Of a stretch of 64,000 nt of DNA, positions 1-9,764 are shown one piece after another. This DNA is from Gautieria morchelliformis (lineage: Eukaryota; Basidiomycota; Agaricomycetes; Gomphales; Gomphaceae): positions 406,788-470,787 of the forward strand of contig WHVA01000025.1 of the NCBI GenBank assembly GCA_015179125.1, given 5' to 3'. The notes under the pieces are model-generated. The model saw only the letters and a program-made list of their open reading frames with translations, did no database searches and was not told the DNA's origin. The first letter of the stretch is position 1; every line of letters begins with the position of its first letter. A program made the translations under genes and the position numbers.

Positions 1-2
1 TG

Positions 3-1469
3 GTGAAGGTGGTGGAGGAACTTCGGAAAGGGCACTCATGGTCTGTACGGGCAGCGGAATGGTCGGAACGTGATGGGCTGCTCCACTTCAGAGGCAAGGT
101 CTATGTTCCAGGTGGGGCGGACCTCCGCCGCCGCATCGTGTCCCAGCACCATGACACATGGGTCGCTGGGCATGCTGGCAGGTGGAAGACGCTGGAGTTA
201 GTGGCTCGGAACTACTGGTGGCCTCAGATGTCCCGCTACATTGGACAGTACGTGAAGACATGTGACCTTTGTCTCCGAACCAAAGCACACGACATCCGCC
301 CGTCGGAGAACTTGTTCCACTCCCGATTCCGAATCCCGCTGGGACACCATCAGTGTTGACTTCATCGTTGAACTCCCAGAGTCCATGGCTACGACGCAAT
401 CATGAACGTCGTGGATCGGTAAGCAAGGTGTCCCACTTCATTCCGAGCACACGACGATCACAGCCCTCGGAGCGGCCCGCCTGTTCCTTGCACATGTCTG
501 GAAGTTGCATGGGCTCCCGAAGCAAGTTGTTTCCGACCGAGGTCCGCAGTTTGTCGTGGAACTGACTCGGGAGCTCTACCGCCTGCTCGGCATAAAGCTG
601 GCTACCACCACAGCATACCATCCGCAGGGTGATGGACAGACGGAACGGGTCAATCAGGAGTTGGAGCAATATCTCCGCCTCTTTGTCAATGAGAGGCAGG
701 ATGACTGGGATGAGTTACTTCCACTGGCGGAATTCCAATACAACAACCATGTACATTCCGCCACACAACAGACTCCCTTCATGCTTGACTCCGGACGACA
801 CCCGCGGATGGGCTTCGAACCACGCCAGGCTGAGTCCCGACTCGAGACGGTCAATGAGTTCCGAGACCGCATGGACTCCACCCTTTCGGAAGCCAAGTCG
901 GCCCTTGCGAAGGCCAAGGATGACATGGCAAGGTACTACAACCAACGCCGGTTCCTGCCCCGGAGTACCAAGTTGGAGACAAGGTGTATCTAGATGCAAG
1001 TGACATCCGCACCACACGCCCTTCGCAGAAGCTTGCCCACGCTACCTTGGGCCCTTCACAGTGATGCGGAGGGTTGGATGGAATGCATACCGCCTCCGAC
1101 TTCCGATGTCCATGTCCCGCCTCCACCCCATCTTCAACGTGGTGAAGTTACTCCCTATGCTTGAGGACCCAATTCCAGGTCGGAAGGCTGTCCGCCACCT
1201 CCACCGGAAATTGTAGATGGGAAGAGCACTATGTGGTGGAACAGATCCTGGACAGCCAGTTTGTGTGAGGACGACTCCAATTCCTCGTGAAATGGGAAGG
1301 GTATGGGTATGAGGAGAATTTGTGGGTCCCGGAGCAAGATGTTTCTGCTCCAGACAAACTCCGTGAGTTCTATAGGACACACCCCGGTGCCCCTCGCCGA
1401 ATCCACTCGCTGGCATTTCAATCCCTCGTGTCCCGTGCTTCAGGACGCAGCACGCTAGAGGGGGGGTGA
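3..1469 (+). pseudogene. gypsy integrase plus chromodomain, frameshifted
   Basis: This is the C-terminal part of a retrotransposon polyprotein that would insert the cDNA copy into chromosomes. The zinc-binding H-H-C-C region is at 150-290 (HH, then CDLC). The DDE core is readable: the first Asp in DFIVELP near 360, the second in SDRGPQF near 530, and the Glu in GQTERVNQE near 640. A chromodomain is at about 1260-1400 (FLVKWEGYGYEENLW). The frame changes at about 355-400 and again near 990-1290, with stops between, so this copy cannot make a full protein. A closely similar integrase piece lies on the minus strand at 16090-16322. Confidence 0.85.
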
Positions 1470-1957
1470 TGTCAGGGGACACCCTGTTTTCCATTTCCAG
1501 TTCCGACACCACACCCAGTTCTGACTCCATTTCCGACTCCGCTTCCAGTTCCGATTCCATCTCTGCCTCCGCTTTTGGAAATGATTCTGCTTCGGGAGAA
1601 CTTCCACCAGTTCTGTTCGCCTTGCCAGTTCCACTCCAATTTCCGACTTCCACTCTCAGAACAGTGTCGGAAATCAAGCGACTTGCGTAATAGGTGGCAT
1701 CAAGGGTCGATCAAAGGTCAGGGAGGTCAGGAGGATGCAGGGTTGATGGTGGGTGCCAAGTGTTGTCCCTGCTGCGCAGCGTAGTATAATACGGGCTCGC
1801 TGACATTGGGGGTCCTTAGACTTTTCTCTTTGGATTTCCCCTTGTCAGGTGAGAATCCCCTCTCTTGTATACTCTGTTCATTTATACATACTTTGGATTT
1901 CCCCTTGTCAGTTGTGTGGTAGTGTGATCTCCACAACCAGCCAGGGTTGCCCTTACA
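1470..1957 (+). repeat. 3' LTR, family A
   Basis: It starts TGTCAGGGGA directly after the polypurine tract and ends TTGCCCTTACA. Other copies are at 4558-5075 (complete), 9132-9484 (minus) and near 7000-7160 (3' part only). They share the block TTTTCTCTTTGGAT near the middle of the 3' half. The first 120 bases hold degenerate TTCCGA/TTCCAG units. Confidence 0.85.
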
Positions 1958-2232
1958 AAGGCATTTGCCATCTCTGTACCTCTCTCCTGAGGTAGCTATT
2001 CAGTACGTCCATAGATAGGACAATATACTGTAATTTCCATTGTGTCCGATGTCCCTGTATGGGACTATTAGTCCCATAGCAATTTATTCTTCTGACCAGG
2101 GCCCAGGTGCCTGCTTTCCAGGGCAGGCACTGCTACTGGTGCATGGATGATCTCTCCCAGATAGTAAATTCAGTTAGACGTTATTTAGACCTTAGAATAG
2201 TGTGTGATATAACTCTCCCATTTATTCTAACA
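1958..2232 (-). repeat. LTR fragment, family D
   Basis: It matches the right-hand quarter of the complete family D LTR at 48624-49623: both carry CCTCTCTCCTGAGGTA, GGGCCCAGG and the terminal TTTATTCTAACA. The left part is missing because the family A gypsy element sits at that edge, so D is the older insertion. Confidence 0.75.
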
Positions 2233-2595
2233 GAGGCAGCTAGGAACCTGCACCCCCTTATGTAAGCCTGCAGGCCCTTTCGCAGATGACCTATAAGAAA
2301 TTACTCAACACATATATTTTGCCTAGAATCCATTCCTTAGATGTCAGGCTATCATTTGTTGCAAAGGATTTATTCAATTTCTCAAAGTGGCAGAGGAGTT
2401 GCATTTACAAAATTGGAGTGCCAAAAATATCATACTTTTATTTCTACATGGTCTTGGAGTGATTTGGAGCAATATTCAATGTTCCAAGTGGACACATTTT
2501 GCATCATGTGACACACATGATCTTGGCCAGCCCTCGTAGAAAACCACTTCCAGCCTCAAGCAAGAGGTCTAGCATTTCCAGACTTATTAGGCATC
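2233..2595. other. no recognised gene
   Basis: This is moderately AT-rich sequence between the LTR D fragment and a transposase-like pseudogene. I see no extended reading frame with protein-like composition and no repeat match inside the window. Confidence 0.5.
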
Positions 2596-2599
2596 CTCA

Positions 2600-3360
2600 G
2601 AGATACCACCTAGGTCAAAGGCACCCCAAAACCATGCCCAGAACCTGCTTAAACAGACCAAGTTATGCAAGACCACTGTAGCTGAGGTGCCAGATGAAGA
2701 TTTAACCTGGAACTCTCTCCCAGCACTGGATGATGATGATTCAGATTGTGAGTGGGAGGCTGGAGATGATGCAATCGTTGCAATATTGCAGGTTCTGGAA
2801 AGTGAAGGGCTGTTTGAGTGGGATGACGAAGATATGGAGGACGATGAAGAGGAGGCTGTGGCAAAGAGCCAGGATGACGCAGTGCTCCTGCTTTTCATCA
2901 AAACACTTGAGGATGTGCATGCTGTGACTGCTGCTGTGGAAATTGAGAAGGAGGCTGGCAGAAAGTGAAAGAAACACTACACAGGGAATGCTCTATGCAT
3001 GAAATAGCACTGGGCTGCCAAACAATGCCAAATGAGGAGACCAGGGGAGAATGTTTTTATTTCAGACTTTTTCAGTAAGAGAACGGAAGTGGCAGAAAAG
3101 AATGCTACATACTCTTTAAGTCATGAGTCTCCGGAAGAGGAGCCAGAGGTACACACTCTGAATTCTCCTGTTTCGGTAGCACCAGTTTCACAGAATGTAA
3201 GTAGCTAGTACATCAGGGCCTCAAAGACTGACGTTGTCAGACCATAGAGGAATCTTCTCTGTCTGCAGCAACCTCACCTGCCAGTGATGTGGAGGCTGAA
3301 AATACTTCAGCCCTCCCAGCCAGCAATATCACAGAACTGCTGGTGGATTTATGAGATGAT
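2600..3360 (+). pseudogene. N-terminal piece of transposase-like agaricomycete family
   Basis: The best frame starts near 2640, runs through VAEVPDEDLTWNSLPALDDD and a very acidic stretch, and ends in a basic block GRK*KKHYTGNALC near 2960-3000. It then continues in broken frames to about 3360 (SDFFSVRERK is visible near 3060). An acidic region followed by K/R-KKxYTGN is, from memory, the N-terminal signature of a repeated agaricomycete family whose central part resembles the fragment on the opposite strand at 5086-5900. In-frame stops show this copy is dead. Assignment is by motif recall only. Confidence 0.45.
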
Positions 3361-3839
3361 ACTCATGAAAATGGAACAAAATTCATAGTCCATCATTTTG
3401 AGCAACTTGTATATTGCAGATATCCTAATTTTTTTTGAATGTTCTGATATTTTAAAAATATGGTTGTATGTGCTAAAGCATGGTGTGTATTGAGATAACA
3501 GAGCAATTTCAGATAGGATTTGGATAACTATATGTTAAAAGTATATATGAAGTTTGTTAGATGTACAATGATAAAATGTAGAGGCAAGTATGGACAATAA
3601 CTGTGCTATATTATTATATATAGTTGATAGATCTGATTAGAAGGTATGTTTAAAATAATATGCATGTATAGTACAAAGATATATAACTATTGATGTTTAG
3701 ACAATAGGGTATACACCCTTTCCTGGGGGGGGCGCAGACTGTGAGAAAGAACTTTAGGGCTAGGTTTAGGTATGCCTTACAGGTGAACTGTCTCAATTGT
3801 GATATATTTTATGAAATATAGATTAGCTAAGCTATATAT
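3361..3839. other. AT-rich spacer, no gene seen
   Basis: This is AT-rich sequence with a G8 run near 3725 and no protein-like frame. It may include the poorly conserved 5' part of the family F LTR that follows; a weakly similar start (TGTTAAAAGTATATATGAAG) occurs at 3533. Confidence 0.4.
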
Positions 3840-4452
3840 ACATATATATAAATATCCCCCTATTATAATCCCTGACACTAAACAAAGCCAACTACCCATC
3901 CCTGAACACGCATGCATATGCTATCAAGGTCCATAACACTCACCTGTACAATATGCTGAGCCCGGTCCCAACACATACATGTCAAATGGTCACGTGACCT
4001 GATCAAGGGATGCAACACGACAAGTCCGCCCTGCATATATCTCGGCCATACCTCCTATTCCCTTCCAACCCCATTTTCCTTTTTCTACTGTTATACTTTG
4101 CACCTATCATATTCCACATACTCATCGTGTTCACTCCTAAAGTCTCACACATGCTGTTCACTTCACTTATCATTTCCTTTGTTCTCATCTTGTAACACAC
4201 CAAGAATGCCAAGTTATTTTCTTGATACTTAAATACTCGTAGCTGTACACTACAAACAATAGTGAATTTTACTTCTTATCTTCGCCGCATCTCTAGTTAC
4301 TTGGTCTTATTAGCAGTATTGCAAGACATATATACCCTGTTATTGTTATATGTGCATATACTTTGCTATTTCAGACTCACTCGATTTGAGTTCTACCAGG
4401 AGTTTAAATCATATTCCTATTAGCTTTACTCTTGACATTATAACTAACAAGA
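3840..4452 (+). repeat. LTR-like element, family F, 5' end unclear
   Basis: It aligns with the complete copy at 60810-61545 over most of its length, including GAGCCCG, TCACRTGACC, AGGGAYGC, a C/T-rich block and the final ACTAACAAGA. The right edge at 4452 is clear; the left edge is approximate. It interrupts the minus-strand transposase-like pseudogene that resumes at 4453. Confidence 0.6.
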
Positions 4453-4557
4453 TCTTCCAGCTTTAAAAATAACATGGGGGTTGCTATTGTATCTAAGTAA
4501 GTGTTTGTATTAAGTTGTAATGTGCCATTAACTCACTCATTATCATATTTGAGCTGC

Positions 4558-5075
4558 TGTCAGGGGAACCCCAATCACACATTGCTTTATTGCAATGCAC
4601 ATTATTGAGGTGTGCATGGTCGCTGTGTGCATTTTCGCAATGTCCATTATCACTGGTGTGCATTATCACCATGTGCATTACCACCGCTTGCGCATTACCA
4701 CAGCATGCGCATTATCGCAACATGTGATTGGTGGCCCCCAAGCTTCTCCTAGCCTTTGGCATCCTTCTATCTTGTGTTCTGTTCATTTCCCTTCCTGTTC
4801 CGGCCCCTTTCAACATCATTCCTTCCTTATCTGTCCAGCCCTGTTATTGCTGGCATGATTGCTTATATAACTCAGGCATTCGGTGATCAGGGTAGCATGC
4901 CCAAGCTTACTTATAGTCATAGCTAGGTGGTGAAGGGGTTCCTTAGAGTTTTCTCTTTGGATCCCCCTTCGCCAGGTATGCCTGTGTCGTGTATATAGTT
5001 CTCTATCTTACTTTGGATCCCCCTTCGCCTGTTCGCCAACTTGAGTGTAGAGAATCTGCCTAGGCTGCCCTTATA
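4558..5075 (+). repeat. solo LTR, family A, with target duplication
   Basis: It starts TGTCAGGGGA and ends GCCCTTATA (the last TACA has become TATA). The flanking five bases are GCTGC at 4553-4557 and GCTGC at 5076-5080, a perfect target-site duplication. No internal retrotransposon sequence is present, so this is a solo LTR. It lies inside the transposase-like pseudogene. Confidence 0.9.
4575..4735. repeat. degenerate minisatellite inside LTR A
   Basis: About eight to ten imperfect copies of a 15-20 bp unit built around TGCATTATCRC (also TGCGCATTACCAC) lie here. They occupy the position where the LTR at 1470 has TTCCGACTCC-type units. Confidence 0.7.
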
Positions 5076-5900
5076 GCTGCCCCCATTCTAGAGTGAGAAA
5101 ATCAGAGACCATGAGTGACGGTCCATCACCTTTTCACTCTGGTGTTGCCTTGTCTGCAGAGTGTGTCGAACTCATCGTGAGTGACAAGGATAATCCGAAA
5201 ACGGCCTCCAGGAATAGGGAAGCCAACAGGGGTAGATATCACCTTCCCTTCCTTATCATAGATAACCATTATCTTCTCATATTGAGTCCAGCATTGCAGA
5301 AACGCGTTGCAGTAATTGACCACATCCCCTCTCTCATGACCATCAATATACATCCTGTTCTGTTTCCTCCCATACCACCAGTCTAACTTGCATAGCCAGC
5401 ATTGGGCAGTGCAAACTGAGATAACAGTTTTTGTGCCAAGGTGATCCTGCATCTCTTTGGTGTCCATGAAGTCAACAATGTCCTGTGCCTTGACGTAACC
5501 ATCCTTTGCCATAGACTGAAGATGTAGCTGGATCAGCTGCTTCAGATCCTCATCTTCGAGCACAGAGGAATGGTATTGTCCATATCAATGAAGGGGGTGT
5601 TTTCTTGTGCGCAGATAACCATGGAGCCATGCTCAGATATTCCAAGCATGCTTAATACCACGCCCTGCTGCCTTGGCTACTAAAAGTGAAGCCTCTCTCC
5701 AGGTGGACAAGAGCTCAGGGTCTAGCCAAAGGTTCAGTGTCACTACCATTGATGTTACCTGTGCTCTAAAGAAAACATCAAGTTTGTTATCCTTGCTTTT
5801 GATCATGAGCTTAGCTCTTGCATGATGAAGAGCTGGGAAATCATGCCAATTTAATGTACCTAGTGTTTGATCTGAAAGTTTAGGCTGTAATAGCAACTAT

Positions 5901-6201
5901 GAGCTGGAGGCCAGGGAAGGTGAAGTAAATGTGATCGTTGACAGGCTTGTCAAGGTGAATGGTCATGGAGTCATAGCCTGGGAAGATAAGTCTCCCACCG
6001 TATTTAGCACTGCACCCAGTCGAACCCCACGACCATTCTGGGAAACTTGAAGATAAGCACAACCGGAGAGCAGGGTCTGTGGGCCATCATTTTCAAAGTA
6101 AGGCATTCATTCATCACACAGCTACCTTGTGAAGCACTCTTTACCAGCTCTCCTTTTTCATGGTCTCCTGCAGAATAAAATGAGGCGTTATACATGGGCC
6201 T
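5901..6201. other. unassigned, coding-like patches on minus strand
   Basis: Minus-strand frames of about 60 residues overlap here (for example GGRLIFPGYDSMTIHLDKPV near 5940-5990). They could be an upstream part of the transposase-like pseudogene or another remnant. I cannot identify them. Confidence 0.3.
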
Positions 6202-6957
6202 ATGGATACCAAAACGCTAACCCCTCTGTCTCTGATATGTTACATGATACTTTCTGGGTGGGAGGACATGGATGTGGTGGATCCCAAGGTTGTGGCCCAT
6301 ATATTGGTTCCATCGGGATCTTCTGGGGACGAGCAGCAAGAGTTTGAATTTCCTAAACATGATGATAAAGACGACGAGGCCGACGACGATTTCACAGACC
6401 AGGTTTTTCCAGATGCCAATTTTAGAATGCTCCCTGTAAGGATCAACTTTCCCTCTGTATTCCATTAGCTCAACTTGAATCTGCTGAAGGCAAATGCTGT
6501 TACTGTCGATCTTCCTGCCCTTGGCGACAATACTCCAAGGCAATACAATACGAACATATTAGAGTCACAAAGTGCAATGTGGTTGTGCTTGTTGAGCTGA
6601 AGCAATTGCAGAGCCATCAGGACATGAGTCCAGGGGTGATGGCACAGTGGAAAACATCGAGGGAGGCCAGAGTGGCATTATTGTTGCAGGCAGCTCATTG
6701 GTTCCTCAAGAATGACAACACCATGTCTGTATAGGGGATTGCAGCTAGTGGACCGTTTTGGAGCCATGCAACAATCCAATGTGGTGCCAGTGAAATCACC
6801 AAAATGATGGACATGCTCAGCCAGACTTATCAGCCTGTCCACAGGCTAGCACACATGGATATAGTTTGGAGTGAGATCTTAACACTAGGGTCCAGAAACT
6901 CAGACAGGCAGCTCAAAGAGATTCTACAACAGGATGCCTCGAGCTCGAGGCAATGAT
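6202..6957 (+). pseudogene. uncharacterised two-exon gene, decayed
   Basis: An acidic first exon (to about 6437: VAHILVPSGSSGDEQQ, then a D/E-rich run and FPDANFRMLP) is followed by a plausible intron (GTAAGG at about 6438, a TTAG acceptor near 6470). A second exon reads VVVLVELKQLQSHQDMSPG, ALLLQAAHWFLKND, a TAG stop, then GIAASGPFWSHATIQCG and ends LQQDASSSRQ*. The reading order looks like a conserved basidiomycete family of unknown function (IAASGP-W motif). A frame change near 6550 and the TAG at 6733-6735 make it a pseudogene. Confidence 0.45.
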
Positions 6958-6999
6958 CTGAACTTGGTTGGCTAAGCTGAGCCCGAACATCACTAGACA

Positions 7000-7160
7000 C
7001 ACTTGCCCTCTGATTTGGATGAAGGTGATATATTATGGGCTTGCTGGCAGTGTGAGATTCCCTCTTACTGTGTATGTCCTTATTTATGTATATGCTTTGG
7101 ATTCCCCTCTTTCAGCGCATGACTATATGATCTCTGTGACTAGCAAGGGTTTCCCTTACA
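7000..7160 (+). repeat. LTR fragment, family A, 3' part
   Basis: It shares ATATTATGGGCTTGCTGGCAG with the minus-strand copy at 9132-9484 and ends CAAGGGTTTCCCTTACA like the LTR at 1957. No TGTCAGGGG start is found upstream, so the 5' half is lost or too diverged. Confidence 0.6.
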
Positions 7161-7440
7161 ACATCTGTCTTAACATCATTTTCTCAGTTGAACAATGCAC
7201 AGTTCCAGTCTCGCTCTTGTTAAAATGGACAGGATTGTCTTGTTTATCAGGGTAGCCTAGAATCACAAATGGGTCAGAATCAACACCTTCCTCAGGAAGA
7301 GCCTCCTCAGGCATCATATTTTTGCCTTCCTGCACTGGTGAGGGCCCTTGCCCTGCAAATACTTCTTCATAATAGCCAGAATTGGCCAGTTCAATTTATA
7401 TCTCAACCACGGCCACTTCTTTTATCTTGTGCATCATGGA
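7161..7440 (-). pseudogene. coding-like fragment of unknown protein
   Basis: The minus strand reads about 70 residues without a stop (SGYYEEVFAGQGPSPVQEG, MMPEEALPEEGVDSDPFVIL), upstream of which a TAA interrupts VVEI*IELANS. Composition is protein-like but I do not recognise the family. It ends where the LTR A fragment begins. Confidence 0.3.
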
Positions 7441-7986
7441 GATCACAACTGTGATCCAACAGATGGCCAGCTTCAATTTCATCAAGGTGGAAATGCTGAG
7501 ATCATCATGCTATTGAACACTGAACAACACTGTCAATCACCTCACCGTCATTTGCAATAACAACACCAATGCCATCAATAACCACACTGATGCCATCAAT
7601 GGCATAGACCTATGGCTTATCAGAATTGAAATTATGATGGAAAATGCATGTAGAGTGAAGATGAACCAGCATCTGCGGTCGCTTGGAACTGGTCAGGTAT
7701 ACAGTTCACATCGAAAGGAGGTGAATTGTTGCCATTCATATGTCCTTAATTGATTGGTGTTTGTTGCAGGTGGTAGAATCTGGAACTGCAATCACCCAGC
7801 AGATCCATAAAGGGGTTTTGCCTCCTTACATTGAGGTCAACCCCCCCAGCCAACATAGGAGCTGCCCCCGCCACCTTCAACCCACTTGTGGCTACCAGCA
7901 ATGAGATCCTCTGTTTAATATCATTCTACAATGATACATTTGAAGTCATTGTGACTGACACACTTCCTATTCATCGCAGGAAATGA
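7441..7986 (+). pseudogene. uncharacterised coiled-coil protein, 3' half
   Basis: The plus strand shows an Asn-rich heptad-like region (NNNTNAINNHTDAINGIDLW, then RIEIMMENACRVKMNQHLRSL). A likely intron follows (GTCAGGTATAC near 7692 to TTGCAG near 7770). The C-terminal exon contains PANIGAAPATFNPLVATSNE, LISFYNDTFEVIV and ends IHRRK* near 7986. A frame change within the last exon is needed. The layout resembles a repeated agaricomycete coiled-coil family; function unknown. Confidence 0.4.
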
Positions 7987-7989
7987 TCC

Positions 7990-9131
7990 ATTGGCTGACT
8001 GAAATTTTTTTCTAATTTTGTCATTTGTAATGTTTCTTGTCATCAGTGTAAGTCTGCCATTGCGACGACCTGTCGAGCCTGTACAATTGTGCGCAGTTTG
8101 TAAGGCACATAGGATTGTGCTGTACCATACAGGATGAGTGCAGAAGGTGTCAGGTGAAGCAATAAATGAGGGATGGTGCATGATGCATATCCACAACAAC
8201 TATATCCCATCTTTGCTGCTCCCTGGAAAATCCCACCACTTAGGGGCATTCAACAGAGTGTGGGTGTGTACGGAGTGGATGAGCATTGGAATGGAGTTTG
8301 CAGCGGTGGATTCAATGCCCTCAAACGAGAAGGAACTGGGCTACAATGAGGGACAAGCATGTCAGGCGAGAGCCGGGGCTTATAGTTCAGGTTCTAGAGG
8401 CGTGACATAACTGTGACATCATCGCGACACGACACTTAGCCGAAACATCATTGCGACATCATCGTGCTTGCTCAGGTAGGCCGGCTAACTTAGATCTTCC
8501 TATATGAGATAACTCTAATGGAAATGTAATCAGGTCAAACAGGGTATCATTTGTCCCCTGGAGGCATGCTGGGCACCCTTCTCTCTTCCACAGCATAGTT
8601 TTAAAGTTCTTGTTTACCGCGGACAAGGGGGGTGCAGGGTAGAGTCCAGAACAATGGGCAAAATGACAAGGGGATGGAAAGTATATTTGACATAATGGAA
8701 CAACAAGACTCTAGAGGGGTCGGACATATTGTCTTGCTGTGCTGCAAGTCAAGTCCAAAGGGTCCATATAATAGAGTCAAATGGGGAAGAGATATAACAA
8801 GGGGTGGAACTATCAGAGGTATTGGAATGCCAGAAATGAAGCAGAAGTGAGGGTTGGAAGTTGGAATAGCATGTCGTAACACCTTACAACAGCTTTTGCC
8901 AATTAAGGGATCATTCTAACTTGAACGGCCCTTCTGCTGAGCCTTGCACATTATATCGTCAAGCTGCAGGAGCCATTTGCTTTGACTGTAGACCAGGGTC
9001 CTTCACTTAGATCACCCTATACTTTAAACAAAATCCTGACTGAACAATTGCTTGCCAATCTCATGATAAACACAGTCTATTGCAGTCATAAGACTTGTAT
9101 ATGAAACCGAAGTATCTATGTACACACCTCC
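7990..9131. other. no gene; contains a decayed family C relic
   Basis: No convincing gene is seen. At 8915-9010 the sequence CCTTGCACATTATATCGTCAA followed by GACTGTAGACCAGGG matches the conserved core of family C LTRs (compare 57115-57180), so an old C fragment lies here. A short run of GACATCAT units occurs near 8415-8475. Confidence 0.5.
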
Positions 9132-9484
9132 TGTAAGGGCAACCCTCATGTGTTATGGAGATCACACAATCACACAAGCTGACAGAGGGCCAATCCAGAG
9201 AGAAAAGTCTCAAGATGCTCACTGCCAGCAAGCCCATATTATACTACACTAGACCACAGCCAGGGCCATTGTTTACCAGTGACCCTGCCCTCCCCTGGCC
9301 TCCCTGACCCCTCCCTGACTAACCCTGGATGCCATGTACTATGTGAGCCCCTTTGCTTCCAACGTTGTTCTGGAAGTGGAAGTGTGGAAACAGAGTTGGT
9401 AGAAGTGCTTCCAAAAGTAGAATGGAAGCAGAGTGAGCTGAACTTGGAATGGGGTTGGAGCTGGAAAAGGGGCATCCCCTGACA
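9132..9484 (-). repeat. solo LTR, family A
   Basis: Read on the minus strand it starts TGTCAGGGGATGCC and ends GGGTTGCCCTTACA, with the TTTTCTC block in between. It is shorter than the two complete copies. The flanks (CCTCC and CCAGT) do not match, so the target duplication is lost or one edge is rearranged. Confidence 0.75.
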
Positions 9485-9764
9485 CCAGTCCCCACCAAAC
9501 TGGTCCTCAATTTTGTGCTGGTATAAGTCATAGGCAAGTCCCCAGGTACTGGGTGGTGCATTCAGGATTTCAGGTGTGGGTAGAACAATGATGGCATCAC
9601 AATACCAAGGTGGGCCAAGCTGTTCAAACTGAATGCCATTATGAGCCATACTGCAAACTGCTATTATTGGGAAAATTGAGTATTTACATTCCCATGTATC
9701 ACCAACAACATCCTTACCCTTCCTGACATCATACTTATGTCCAGATGCTGTTCTGGCACATTCT

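Larger units (their letters stand above)
1..1957 (+). mobile_element. 3' part of chromodomain Ty3/gypsy element, family A
   Basis: The window opens inside pol. Integrase, chromodomain, a polypurine tract (1454-1469, with a run of eight G) and a complete 3' LTR (1470-1957) follow in the order expected for a chromovirus-type gypsy element. The 5' part lies outside the window, so its target duplication cannot be checked; the five bases after the LTR are AAGGC. The element appears to have landed in an older family D LTR, whose remaining end continues at 1958-2232. Confidence 0.85.
4453..5900 (-). pseudogene. transposase-like protein, agaricomycete family, split by LTR
   Basis: Read on the minus strand, 5896-5633 contains KSKDNKLDVFFRAQVTSM and WREASLLVAKAAGRGI, and 5563-5126 contains VLEDEDLKQLIQLHLQ, YGRKQNRMYIDGHERGDVV and ILVTHDE. 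After a frame change, 5125-5081 gives DGPSLMVSDFLTLEWG. The order matches a widespread agaricomycete DDE-transposase-like family (my recall), in which the Asp of THDE is a likely catalytic residue. Two stops between 5632 and 5564 sit where Arg (CGA) and Gln (CAA) are expected. Solo LTR A (4558-5075) interrupts it, and LTR F cuts it again at 4452, where NPHVIFKAG is still readable. Confidence 0.6.

Noticed and set aside
4010..4195. 61-codon hydrophobic frame that looks like a membrane protein
   Set aside because: Lies inside the C/T-rich part of LTR F and is not kept in the second copy.
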